DNA of 24,270 bases from JBBDMW01 sp040878005 (GTDB taxonomy: Bacteria; Chloroflexota; Dehalococcoidia; Lucifugimonadales; Lucifugimonadaceae): contig JBBDMW010000029.1 of NCBI GenBank assembly GCA_040878005.1, forward strand, positions 1-24,270. The letters run 5' to 3'. The notes beneath the pieces are model-generated. The model ran no database searches. It had not been told where the DNA came from and saw nothing but the letters and a program-made list of their open reading frames with translations. The position numbers and the translations under genes are program-made. The number at the start of each line of letters is the position of its first letter. Position 1 is the first letter of the stretch. Shown here piece after piece: positions 7,261 to 15,271 of this stretch.

Positions 7261-8721
7261 TTGAACACGCAGGCAGGCACAGGCCGAGTACAACAGCAGG
7301 TCCCGGGGGCGGCGCACAGGGAGACCGTCCAGCAGGACGACCAATCAGCAGGTGCGCCTGGCGGCTCACGCTACCCAGTGACACCCTGGTCGACGCGGCG
7401 TTTCTACCGGCCGTACGTGCAGATCGCACTGGCCGTGGCCCTGACCCTCGGCTTCACCACCGGGGCATTCATGCTGATCACTCCATGGTTTGGGATCGAC
7501 CGCGGCGTCTGGTGGCTGACCCACGCACAGGCCCATGGCATGGCGCAGATCTTCGGATGGGCGGGCCTGTTCACCATGGGGATTGCATTCCATGTCCTGC
7601 CGCGGCTCAGAGGCGGCAACATCGTCTTTCCGTGGCCGCAGCGGATCACGCTGGTCACTGTCACAACGGGCATAATCCTGCGCTTCCTGGGCCAGACCAT
7701 ATACAGCCATCCTGCATCGGATGCAGCGCTGAGCGCATCGGGGATACTGGTGGCCATGGGCACGGTGTTGTTTGGCGCAACCATGTTCGGTGCGCTTTCC
7801 CAGGGTAAGACCCGCAGGTCACACCTTGAGCCATGGTTGTGGGCGGGAAGCGGTTGGGCGATCATCGCTGGACTGCTCCACCTCGGTGGAATCCTTGAGA
7901 TGATGTCCGCGTCGGGCATAGTGGTGCCACATTCATGGAACAACGCGTTCATCACGGTCGCCGTCCTAGGATTTGTCATCAACTTCATTTTCGGCGTAAG
8001 CACCCGCGCTCTCGCAGCCTTCATGAGCCTGAGGCCGTGCCACGTCCCGGTGAACCGGCTCGCATTCTGGGCGCTCAACGTCGGTGTTGCGTGCCAGGCT
8101 GTTGCGGTGCTGATGCAGTGGGACACGCTGTTGATAGGCACCGGTGTGCTCCTCCAAGCAGTCGGCATTCTGGCGTTTATCGTTAGTTTGAGGATCCTTG
8201 AGCGCCGCAACCAGCAGCAGCGTTATCTAGCTGGCACGTACGGCCGTTATGAGTGGTTCCTTCGTGCTGCTTACTGCTGGCTGGCTGCAGCCGGCATCCT
8301 GATGTTCCTGCAGGGGGTTGGGCAGGTGACGGGGCGCCCGCTACTGCCCGTGATGGTTGCAGGTCCAATCCTGCACATGCTCACGCTGGGCTTCATAACC
8401 GGCGTGATATTCGGCATGGGAGCGCGGATGCTCCCGTTGTTCGAGGGTAGCGAACTCCCGTGGCGGCGGTCGCTGGACATCGCGTTCGCAGCCCTCAACC
8501 TTAGCGTGGCGACACGGGTGATTTTCGGGTTCTCCGGCTCCCCCGCAATGTTTGACGGCCTCGCGGTTTCAGGCGTGGTGGGACTTGCAGCCCTCGTGTC
8601 CTTTGCCGTTCCCATGTACAGGGCATTCCGGCCCGGGGCGCGTGACGCATACAGGCGCAGAGCTGCCGCCGTCGGTAAGAGGCGTCTTGCCACCATACAG
8701 GCGATCAACGAGCAACCGTGA
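7261..8721 (+). CDS. NnrS-like multi-pass membrane protein
   Basis: This 486-aa integral membrane protein has about 12 hydrophobic segments from residue 50 on, after a polar 45-residue N-terminus. Histidines sit in or near several helices: THAQAHGMAQIFGW, AFHVLPRL, LLHLGGI, ILHMLTLGFITGVIFGMGARMLP. This pattern, with the closing HMLTLGF..GVIFGMGARMLP, fits the NnrS family: haem- and copper-binding membrane proteins of denitrifiers linked to nitric-oxide tolerance. The match is partial, and a distant relation to haem-copper oxidase subunit I folds is the alternative. The start is TTG with GGGAG 5 nt upstream. It is the first gene of a three-gene run with the two radical SAM genes and lies under a Crp-type operator. 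Confidence 0.65.
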   Translation: MNTQAGTGRVQQQVPGAAHRETVQQDDQSAGAPGGSRYPVTPWSTRRFYRPYVQIALAVALTLGFTTGAFMLITPWFGIDRGVWWLTHAQAHGMAQIFGWAGLFTMGIAFHVLPRLRGGNIVFPWPQRITLVTVTTGIILRFLGQTIYSHPASDAALSASGILVAMGTVLFGATMFGALSQGKTRRSHLEPWLWAGSGWAIIAGLLHLGGILEMMSASGIVVPHSWNNAFITVAVLGFVINFIFGVSTRALAAFMSLRPCHVPVNRLAFWALNVGVACQAVAVLMQWDTLLIGTGVLLQAVGILAFIVSLRILERRNQQQRYLAGTYGRYEWFLRAAYCWLAAAGILMFLQGVGQVTGRPLLPVMVAGPILHMLTLGFITGVIFGMGARMLPLFEGSELPWRRSLDIAFAALNLSVATRVIFGFSGSPAMFDGLAVSGVVGLAALVSFAVPMYRAFRPGARDAYRRRAAAVGKRRLATIQAINEQP

Positions 8722-8827
8722 CGCAACATCACCAAGTCGACTGCGAGCCAGGCTGGCCGCTCCATGCTCGCTGCCGGCAGTCGTTGCCCAAGAATTGACA
8801 CATATGGCGGATCGGGAGATCGAACGA

Positions 8828-10000
8828 ATGCTAAACATAACGCGACTGCTATGCGGCGTCCCCACGCCAGGCGATGATCTCCGTTACGGTGAGCGGAAAA
8901 CTGATGGAACGAGAGCAGAACCTGTTCATGCCAAGCCTGTCGTCGTCTGGAACATCACACGCCGCTGCAACCTGCGCTGCGTACACTGTTACAGTTCCTC
9001 AGTTGACTCTCTGTACCCGGGTGAACTCAGCACGACGCAGGCAAAATCTGTGCTGGAGGACCTCTCCTGCTTTGGAATCCCGGTCGTCCTGTTCTCCGGC
9101 GGTGAGCCAACAACACGCCTGGACCTTCCCGACCTAGTGCAATACGCCGCTCAGCTGGGGCTACGGCCGGTGCTTTCAACGAACGGCACGCTGTTGACAT
9201 CGGACCTGGTGGGTTGTCTGTATGAAGCTGGGTTGAGGCGGATCGGTATCAGCTTGGATGGTCTCGGCCCCACTAACGATGCGTTCAGGGGCAAGGATGG
9301 TGCCTTCGAGGCTGCACTGTCTGGAATCCGTGAGTCGATTCGTGGCGGCATGCGGCTCAGCCTGCGTGTGACCCTGACGACGCGCACCGTCCGAAGCCTA
9401 CCCGGGCTGTTTGATCTTGCCGAGCAGGAGGGGATCCCGCGTTTTTGTATTTACCACCTTGCGTATGCGGGAAGAGGCCGTAAGCTGCTGCCGTTCGATC
9501 TTAGTCATGAAGACCGTCGCAGAACTGTCGAGTACATCTTTGACAGGACTCTCCAGTCAGCCAGTAACGGCATTGGCTTAGAGGTGCTAACGGTGGATAA
9601 CCATGCTGATGGTGCACACCTGCTTATGTGGAGTGCTCGTCACGCACCTGACCGAGTTGGTCCGGCACTCAGGCTGCTTCGGCGCAATGGAGGAAACACA
9701 GCAGGTAAGGGAATTGCTTGCATTGACAACGTTGGAGACGTGCACCCAGACCAGTTCTGGTGGACCCAAACAGTCGGCAATGTCCTGGAGAGGCCGTTCA
9801 GCGAAATATGGACCGACCCTGATATAGACCTGTTGGCCAAGCTCAGAGACAGAAAAGCGTTCCTGCCCAAGCGCTGCAGCGAATGTCGTTGGCTAGACAT
9901 ATGCAACGGCAACCTTCGTGTACGTGCTGAGAGCGCCACCCGCGACCTGTGGAGCAGTGATCCGGCCTGCTATCTCACGGAGGGGGAGATCAGAGTATGA
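8828..10000 (+). CDS. ahbC: AhbC/NirJ-type radical SAM enzyme
   Basis: This is the probable 12,18-didecarboxysiroheme deacetylase, making Fe-coproporphyrin III in the alternative haem route; the related NirJ acts on the haem d1 path. The radical SAM cysteines are Cys47, Cys51 and Cys54 in RRCNLRCVHC, with FSGGEPTTR as the SAM glycine motif. The C-terminal SPASM-like cysteines include Cys350, Cys353, Cys359 and Cys381. The N-terminus MLNITRLLCG and the segment IPRFCIYHLAYAGRG match the AhbC pattern. The ATG at 8828 is chosen because family proteins start this way and GGGAG lies 9 nt upstream; the frame is open much further 5', over the end of the previous gene. No ahbA/B siroheme decarboxylase genes are in the window. 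Telling AhbC from NirJ needs phylogeny. Confidence 0.75.
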   Translation: MLNITRLLCGVPTPGDDLRYGERKTDGTRAEPVHAKPVVVWNITRRCNLRCVHCYSSSVDSLYPGELSTTQAKSVLEDLSCFGIPVVLFSGGEPTTRLDLPDLVQYAAQLGLRPVLSTNGTLLTSDLVGCLYEAGLRRIGISLDGLGPTNDAFRGKDGAFEAALSGIRESIRGGMRLSLRVTLTTRTVRSLPGLFDLAEQEGIPRFCIYHLAYAGRGRKLLPFDLSHEDRRRTVEYIFDRTLQSASNGIGLEVLTVDNHADGAHLLMWSARHAPDRVGPALRLLRRNGGNTAGKGIACIDNVGDVHPDQFWWTQTVGNVLERPFSEIWTDPDIDLLAKLRDRKAFLPKRCSECRWLDICNGNLRVRAESATRDLWSSDPACYLTEGEIRV

Positions 10001-11163
10001 AAAGTTCTATGGCGCATATACCCGCCGCTCCTTCCACTGGCCACCCGCGAAGCCCATTATCCGTAAATATGGATCGGGACCCGATAATTATTTTCTGGGA
10101 ACTGACACTTTCATGTGCCCTTGCATGCAGCCACTGCCGTGCAGAAGCTCAGCCACAGCGACATCCCCTGGAAATGGATACCCAAAGCTGTTTTCGTCTA
10201 CTCGAGCAGTTGACTGGGTTTGATCAACCGCCAATTGTGGTGCTTAGTGGCGGGGATCCATTCATGCGTCGCGATCTGTTCAACATCGTCGATCATGCGG
10301 TCGGGCTCGGCCTGACGGTTTCAGTTTCTCCGAGTGCAACTGCGCTGGTGACGCGTGATCGTCTGCGCAGGCTTGCGGACGCCGGCGTCTCCCGGGTCTC
10401 CTTTAGTCTGGATGGGGCAACGCAAGAGACGCATGACTCCTTCCGCGGCTTCCCCGGCACTTTCCGCAGAACTATGGATATGTTCCAAACCGCCCGTGAT
10501 GTTGGCCTAGAGTTTCAGATCAACACTACTGTCACACGATCGACGGTGGCTGAATTACCGGCACTGGCGCAACTTGTTTCACACACAGGAGCTGTCCTTT
10601 GGGACCTGTTCTTTCTGGTTCCTGTGGGGCGAGGGAATGCGGACGACCTTATGTCCGGTGATCAACATGAGGCAGTGTTTAACTGGATCGTGGATCATCG
10701 CCGGACCTGGCCGTTCCAAGTGAAAACTACTCTAGGGCAGCACTACCGGAGGGTTGCCATCCAGAGAAGGCTCGCCGCGGAAGGTCGCTCACTCTCCACA
10801 TTGTCCAGAGCGGACGTTAAACGCATGTGGCCATTACCGGCTACGAACGATGGACGTGGGATCTTCTTTATTTCACATACGGGCACCATGATGCCAAGTG
10901 GTTTCCTGCCCATCCCAGTTGCGGACGTTCGCAGTCAGAATGTGGTTGATGTCTATAGGTGGTTCCCGCTGTTCCAAAAGTTGCGGGACCCCGCGATGCT
11001 CCACAGCAAGTGTGGCCGCTGTCCCTTCAACAACGTATGCGGTGGATCGCGAGCACGGGCTTTTGCGATGACGGGCGATATATTTGGTCCGGAGCCACGT
11101 TGCATCTTTGATCCTTACACGGGTGGGGATTCGAGTCGGCAGCGACATGAGCCTACCTGTTGA
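9997..11163 (+). CDS. AhbD-like radical SAM/SPASM protein (TIGR04053-like)
   Basis: This 388-aa radical SAM protein carries Cys40, Cys44 and Cys47 in LSCALACSHCRAEAQP, a VLSGGDPF glycine motif, SFSLDGATQETHDSFRG, and SPASM-type cysteines Cys339, Cys342, Cys348 and Cys369. The wording matches the TIGR04053 group, which is related to AhbD; AhbD converts Fe-coproporphyrin III to haem b by two oxidative decarboxylations. Its start overlaps the previous stop as ATGA, with GGGGGA upstream, so the two proteins are probably translated together. The expected order of chemistry (AhbC product feeding AhbD) matches the gene order. A role in haem synthesis is inferred; a peptide-modifying role is less likely, since no precursor peptide gene is evident. 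Confidence 0.7.
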   Translation: MKSSMAHIPAAPSTGHPRSPLSVNMDRDPIIIFWELTLSCALACSHCRAEAQPQRHPLEMDTQSCFRLLEQLTGFDQPPIVVLSGGDPFMRRDLFNIVDHAVGLGLTVSVSPSATALVTRDRLRRLADAGVSRVSFSLDGATQETHDSFRGFPGTFRRTMDMFQTARDVGLEFQINTTVTRSTVAELPALAQLVSHTGAVLWDLFFLVPVGRGNADDLMSGDQHEAVFNWIVDHRRTWPFQVKTTLGQHYRRVAIQRRLAAEGRSLSTLSRADVKRMWPLPATNDGRGIFFISHTGTMMPSGFLPIPVADVRSQNVVDVYRWFPLFQKLRDPAMLHSKCGRCPFNNVCGGSRARAFAMTGDIFGPEPRCIFDPYTGGDSSRQRHEPTC

Positions 11164-11371
11164 GTCGCTGGATTTCGTTCTGGCCTTGCCCTTGAGATAC
11201 AGAGTCTGAGAACCTCCATTGGCGCGTGATTCTGAATGGTTATGCCAACGCCTATTTGACAGAACGCCAATACCTCACAGATCAGCACTCAGATAACAAC
11301 GGGAAAACCCAAGCCAGTATCTGTTCCGCACATACCTCGGGTGAATGCAATTCAATGAATCAGGTACCAGA

Positions 11372-11527
11372 ATGCCGCGCTGTCATGGTCTGTTCTGGAT
11401 CGACATCGATCATTCGTGGTGGACGTATCTTGGGTGGTGGATAGGTACTTTTACACTTGGCGCATACGTGGCTTACGCGATCTTTGCTGTTCAGAGGCAC
11501 GCAGCCGTTGCCCTTTGCCGGTACTGA
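11372..11527 (+). CDS. Possible small single-span membrane protein
   Basis: This is a 51-aa reading frame with one strongly hydrophobic, aromatic-rich segment (WWTYLGWWIGTFTLGAYVAYAIFAV) and a basic C-terminal end. It lies in the 441-bp gap after the ahbD-like gene, on the same strand. The ribosome site is weak (AGGTACC upstream). I do not recognise it. It could be a real small membrane protein of the operon, a gene fragment or chance. The rest of the gap, 11164-11604, shows no other gene, terminator or operator. Confidence 0.25.
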   Translation: MPRCHGLFWIDIDHSWWTYLGWWIGTFTLGAYVAYAIFAVQRHAAVALCRY

Positions 11528-11604
11528 ATCAGTGCAACTCAGCCCAAGCGGGTGAACAGAGTTCAATGGGATTACAACCGTCCAAGGCTCCGCTTATCGG
11601 CCTG

Positions 11605-12150
11605 TTAGAACGGGTTGCCCCTCAGGAGGCCAAGGCTTGCAGCTAGAATCGCGAGCACCAAAAGGAGGTTTGCCCTGGCCATCCATCCAATCAGTTTGCG
11701 CTGTCGCACCAGTGACCCTTCGCCAGCCTGTTGCCGCGCTACGATCATCCGGCGCGCAAGCCGGGGCCCAAGGACAAAGTCATGGATGGAACTCAGCACA
11801 ACCATTACAGCAACCAAGACCATCTTCACCCGCAGAATATCGTGGAATTCACCCTCGGTTACGTGTATCCGCGCCAGGTCTACTCCACGCTCATGCAACA
11901 GCCATAGGCCCGTGATCACCAGCAACACCAAGGCACCCCAGCCAACACAGCGAAAACGGCGAGCCGCCATCCTGAGCAACAGTAGCCCGGCTCCCGGAGG
12001 CTCATGCATACCACGCGCAGTTGGCACCAGAATCGCTGCGATGAAGATCATTCCGCCGATCCATGTCGCGGCGGCCGTAAGGTGTACGTAGGCTAGAGCA
12101 TGGTACATACAGTCGTTATATCCACCGTTCAGTGCGATCGGGGCCATCAT
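11605..12150 (-). CDS. CopD-like membrane protein
   Basis: This 181-aa protein has four predicted helices: about 17-42 (HALAYVHLTAAATWIGGMIFIAAIL), 68-86 (VGWGALVLLVITGLWLL), 107-128 (LRVKMVLVAVMVVLSSIHDFVL) and 155-175. The His residues near the start and in IHDFVLGPR are typical of the CopD/copper-resistance D family, which is linked to copper handling at the membrane; NosZ maturation also needs copper. It lies 91 bp after the molybdopterin hydroxylase gene on the same strand and may share its transcript. No clear ribosome site supports the ATG at 12150; an internal ATG at 12108 (MYHALAYVHL) is the alternative. A HemJ-like protein is a less likely identity. Confidence 0.6.
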   Translation of the reverse strand: MMAPIALNGGYNDCMYHALAYVHLTAAATWIGGMIFIAAILVPTARGMHEPPGAGLLLLRMAARRFRCVGWGALVLLVITGLWLLHERGVDLARIHVTEGEFHDILRVKMVLVAVMVVLSSIHDFVLGPRLARRMIVARQQAGEGSLVRQRKLIGWMARANLLLVLAILAASLGLLRGNPF

Positions 12151-12241
12151 GTGATGCCAGAGCGGCCGATGCCGTTCGTGTGCTACACATGCTCATAATC
12201 CAATTGGTTTTTATAGCCCCGGCGGTGCCGCTTGCGGCCAA

Positions 12242-14650
12242 TCATGATCTACCGGAACCGCTGCAGCCAATCACGCCCATTGCCTCCAAGACTCTTGATG
12301 GCTTCATGGGCGCCTGGGTCATCCGTACGCCTAGGGCGTCATGGAGCGCGTTCGCAATGGCTCCGACGGGTGGAACGATCGGAACTTCACCCACGCCTCG
12401 TACGCCGAACGGGTGAAGTGGGTTCCGGACCTCAACGATGACCGTCTCGATGTTCGGTAAATCCAGCGCTGTGGGCATACGGTAGTCCAGGAAGCTCCGG
12501 TTGAGCATGCGGCCGTTGTCGTCGAGGATATATTCTTCGTTGAGTGCCCAGCCTATACCCTGCGCGGCGCCACCCTCCATTTGCCCTTCCACGAACAACG
12601 GGTGTACGGCCGTGCCAACATCCTGCACCACTGTGTACCGTAGGATCGACGTCTTGCCTGTTTGCGGGTCTACTTCCACATCCACGATGTGCGTCCCGAA
12701 GGCACCGCCAGCTTCGGGAAGGTCTACAACCCCAACCCCGCTTACAGGCTCTCCCTCCGGTTCGAGCCGAGCAGCCAATTCCCGGAACGTCATCGTGAAC
12801 TCTGCGTCTATCACGGCTTTAAAGACCTTATCGGCATCCACAATGTCTTCGGGCGCAATCCCTCGTAGTTGCGCTACCCTCAATCGCGTATCGCTGATTA
12901 CCGCGTCTGCCGAAGCCCGGAAGGTGCCGTCTACGTACTCAATATCTTCCTTCTCAATACCCCACAGGCGCGCAGCCCTGAAGCGCATCTCGCGGATTAC
13001 TATCTGCGCCGCCCTGTACGCCGCCAAGCCGGTGGCATAAGTGGTTCTGCTGCCGCCTGTAACGTCGGTATAACCTGACGTCTCGGTGTCTGCCACACTC
13101 GGACGGACATCTTCGACTGGGATCCCCAGAACTTCGGCTGCCTGCATCGCGATGGATGTACGGGTCCCGCCGATGTCCGTGGACCCTTCGATCAGCGATA
13201 CGCTGCCGTCAGCGTTCACATTGATGTGAACTGTGGACCGGCGTCCGCCATTTGGCCAAAATCCCGTGGCAACCCCACGCCCGCGTCTTGCGCACCCAAG
13301 ATCCACGTGTTCAAGGGGTGCATTCCAGTGCGCTGACGACCTGGCTGCATTCAGCACCTCCAACAGCCCTATCGAGCCCCACCGTGGCCCGTCGGAACGC
13401 CTCCCCCCTGGTCTGGCCGCATTCAGAACCCGGAACTCCAGTGGGTCCATACCGATACTACGGCAGATTGCGTCAATCACAGATTCGACAGCGAACGCCG
13501 CCTGCGTAGCGCCAGGAGCACGGTACGCTGCGGTCTTTGGTTTGTTCACCAGGACGTCATAGCCATCGACGCGGACGTTTGGGATATCGTATGCAGCGAA
13601 GCAGCATCGTGCGCCAGCAACCACAGGGGAGCCGGGGTAGGCGCCCGCCTCATAACTCATGTCCGCCTCTGCGGCCGTTATCCGGCCCGATGCGTCGACA
13701 CCCATCCTGATGCGGATCACTGCGGCCGCACCAGGACCGGTGGACTCGAATACAGTTGCCCGGTCCATGCTGATCTTGACCGGCCTACCGCACTTCCTGG
13801 AAAGAATTGCCGCAGCGGGCTCGAGATACACGGCGATTTTGCCGCCGAACCCGCCACCAATCTCCATCGGCACAACCTTGATGTGCGACTCTCGCAGGCC
13901 GAGCACCGAGGACATTTGGCTCCGTACTCCGAAGGCGCCTTGCGTGCTCGTCCAGACTGTCACGCGGTCACTTGCATCCCAAAATGCTGTGGCCGTCTGC
14001 GGCTCTATGTAACCCTGGTGGACCGTGGAGAGTTCGAACTCTTGCTCCACCACGGCGGTTGCGTGGGCGAACCCTGTCGCGGGATCGCCGATACCTTGGC
14101 GGAAATGCGTTGCAACATTGGTCCTAGTTACTGGTTCGCCAAGGTGATCGCCCACGAGATCAGGGTGGACCAACGGCGCTCCCGGTGCCGTAGCCTGCCG
14201 AATGTCCAAGACGGCGTCCATCGGCTCATACTCGACGCTTATCAATTTTGCAGCTTCGATCGCAGTGTTTCGATCCCCGGCCGCTACAGCGGCCACGGGA
14301 TGTCCTCTGAACAAGGCCCTGTCGCCGGCCATAACTCGATTGCTGGCCCAGGCGGCGTTCACGGCGCCTTCTTCCCCGATATTGAGCACCCCGTGATTGG
14401 TCCGAGGCATATCAGCGCCAGTAATTATGGCTAGTACTCCTGGTAGTGCTTCCGCATATGAGGTATCGATACTCCGTATACGGGCGTGTGCATACGGGCT
14501 ACATAGAATGGCTCCATGTACGAGGTCTGAAAGCTTCACGTCGGCACCGAACTTGGCCCGACCCGTAACCTTGTCCAGTCCATCATGCCGGACCGGCTTT
14601 GTGCCGACGACGGTATATCTTCTGGTTCTGGACTTCTGTTCAACTACCAT
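12242..14650 (-). CDS. Xanthine dehydrogenase-family molybdopterin-binding subunit
   Basis: This is an 802-aa large subunit of a molybdenum hydroxylase (xanthine dehydrogenase/aldehyde oxidase/CO dehydrogenase family). The N-terminal a/b-hammerhead domain (VRHDGLDKVTGRAKFGADV ... GVLAIITGADMP) covers about 1-140. The cofactor-binding domain follows, with GGGFGGK, AYRAPGATQ, EGSTDIGGTRTSIAMQ and AAQGIGWALNEEY. The AYRAPG loop lacks the AYxCSFR signature of form I CO dehydrogenase and the AYRGAGR of form II. The substrate is unknown. The ATG at 14650 is chosen because GGAGGGG lies 7 nt upstream; the frame is open 19 codons further. No FAD or 2Fe-2S subunit genes are adjacent. Residues near 560-630 contain a diverged internal duplication. 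A Crp-type operator lies upstream. Confidence 0.88.
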   Translation of the reverse strand: MVVEQKSRTRRYTVVGTKPVRHDGLDKVTGRAKFGADVKLSDLVHGAILCSPYAHARIRSIDTSYAEALPGVLAIITGADMPRTNHGVLNIGEEGAVNAAWASNRVMAGDRALFRGHPVAAVAAGDRNTAIEAAKLISVEYEPMDAVLDIRQATAPGAPLVHPDLVGDHLGEPVTRTNVATHFRQGIGDPATGFAHATAVVEQEFELSTVHQGYIEPQTATAFWDASDRVTVWTSTQGAFGVRSQMSSVLGLRESHIKVVPMEIGGGFGGKIAVYLEPAAAILSRKCGRPVKISMDRATVFESTGPGAAAVIRIRMGVDASGRITAAEADMSYEAGAYPGSPVVAGARCCFAAYDIPNVRVDGYDVLVNKPKTAAYRAPGATQAAFAVESVIDAICRSIGMDPLEFRVLNAARPGGRRSDGPRWGSIGLLEVLNAARSSAHWNAPLEHVDLGCARRGRGVATGFWPNGGRRSTVHINVNADGSVSLIEGSTDIGGTRTSIAMQAAEVLGIPVEDVRPSVADTETSGYTDVTGGSRTTYATGLAAYRAAQIVIREMRFRAARLWGIEKEDIEYVDGTFRASADAVISDTRLRVAQLRGIAPEDIVDADKVFKAVIDAEFTMTFRELAARLEPEGEPVSGVGVVDLPEAGGAFGTHIVDVEVDPQTGKTSILRYTVVQDVGTAVHPLFVEGQMEGGAAQGIGWALNEEYILDDNGRMLNRSFLDYRMPTALDLPNIETVIVEVRNPLHPFGVRGVGEVPIVPPVGAIANALHDALGVRMTQAPMKPSRVLEAMGVIGCSGSGRS

Positions 14651-14747
14651 ATGGAGCCCCTCCGGCCGATGTTCAAGACATTTTCGTGTTCGGAGACGGG
14701 CAACCACGTATAACGACTAGGTGTCGTGGCGGCGGCCCTCTGGCGCA

Positions 14748-14790
14748 AGGCTAGAAACCCGCGTACGTCTTGGCTGTGACTTTTGTCACA
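14748..14790 (-). promoter_or_regulatory. Crp-type operator and class II promoter of the molybdopterin hydroxylase
   Basis: The palindrome at 14775-14790 reads TGTGACTTTTGTCACA on the + strand, the exact reverse complement of the nnrS operator. Transcribing leftward, a -10-like TAGCCT lies at 14753-14748 after a 21-nt gap. The predicted start is near 14741, about 91 nt before the ATG. The palindrome is extended by GGC/GCC flanks. Confidence 0.78.
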
Positions 14791-14945
14791 GCCGGAGGTC
14801 CAGAGGGGGCCTATGCGCGTAGAGAACGACCTCCCGTGCCCGGTGTGAGGTGATGCCAATGAAGTCGCTACGGACCCTGTGAGCCGAGCCGGCTTTGCGC
14901 CCGCGTGCCGCCGCGAGGCGAGTTCCACCGCGTGGTCCGGAAGTA

Positions 14946-15179
14946 TTACTCGTCCTCGTCCGTCGCCTGCCAGAACGTCACGTGCCAGCCACCATCAGGC
15001 GCCATGTCTGTCTCGTGGTAGAAGCCGCGAGACTCCATGAGGCTGTACAGGGGGAACGGCTCGAAGGGTGCTACTACCTCAAGCGGCTCACCGGGTTCAA
15101 GCCCATGCACAATCGTCAGTATTGCGCTCAGCGGCTCCTGGCCGGAAGCGAGGTGTTCACGTACATCGATGAATGCCAT
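14946..15179 (-). CDS. DUF2249 domain protein
   Basis: This small cytosolic protein (77 aa from the ATG at 15179) is essentially one DUF2249 domain: FIDVREHLASGQEPLSAILTIV, then PGEPLEVVAPFEPFPLYSLMESRGFYHE and a WHVTFWQ end. The EPFPLY..ME.RGF core is diagnostic. The fold is TusA-like, and such proteins often sit near denitrification and NO-response genes; the biochemical role is not established. The ATG at 15179 has GGAG 8 nt upstream; the ATG at 15191 is the alternative. It has its own operator 70-85 bp upstream and is followed by a 295-bp gap before the hydroxylase gene. Confidence 0.75.
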   Translation of the reverse strand: MAFIDVREHLASGQEPLSAILTIVHGLEPGEPLEVVAPFEPFPLYSLMESRGFYHETDMAPDGGWHVTFWQATDEDE

Positions 15180-15220
15180 CTTGGACTCCATGACAGTAGG
15201 CGACGGGTTTCACTCGTCTC

Positions 15221-15263
15221 ATGTTGTGCCTGCCTGTGCGGGACCGCAGTGACTTGAGTCACA
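15221..15263 (-). promoter_or_regulatory. Crp-type operator and promoter of the DUF2249 gene
   Basis: AGTGACTTGAGTCACA (15248-15263) matches the other operators except the first base. A -10-like CAACAT lies at 15226-15221 after the same 21-nt gap, the weakest hexamer of the four. The predicted start is near 15214, giving a leader of about 35 nt. The operator lies 8 bp beyond the stop of the Crp-family gene, so the regulator gene and its target are head to tail. Confidence 0.75.
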
Positions 15264-15271
15264 GAGGCCAC

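Noticed and set aside
7404..8210. 268-residue minus-strand frame opposite the nnrS-like gene
   Set aside because: It lacks membrane or domain features and mirrors the high-GC codon pattern of the plus-strand gene.
12501..14434. Long plus-strand frames opposite the molybdopterin subunit
   Set aside because: They are codon-bias shadows of the minus-strand gene, which has full family motifs.
12242..14650. CO dehydrogenase large subunit (coxL)
   Set aside because: The active-site loop reads AYRAPG; it is neither the form I AYxCSFR nor the form II AYRGAGR, and coxM/coxS are absent.
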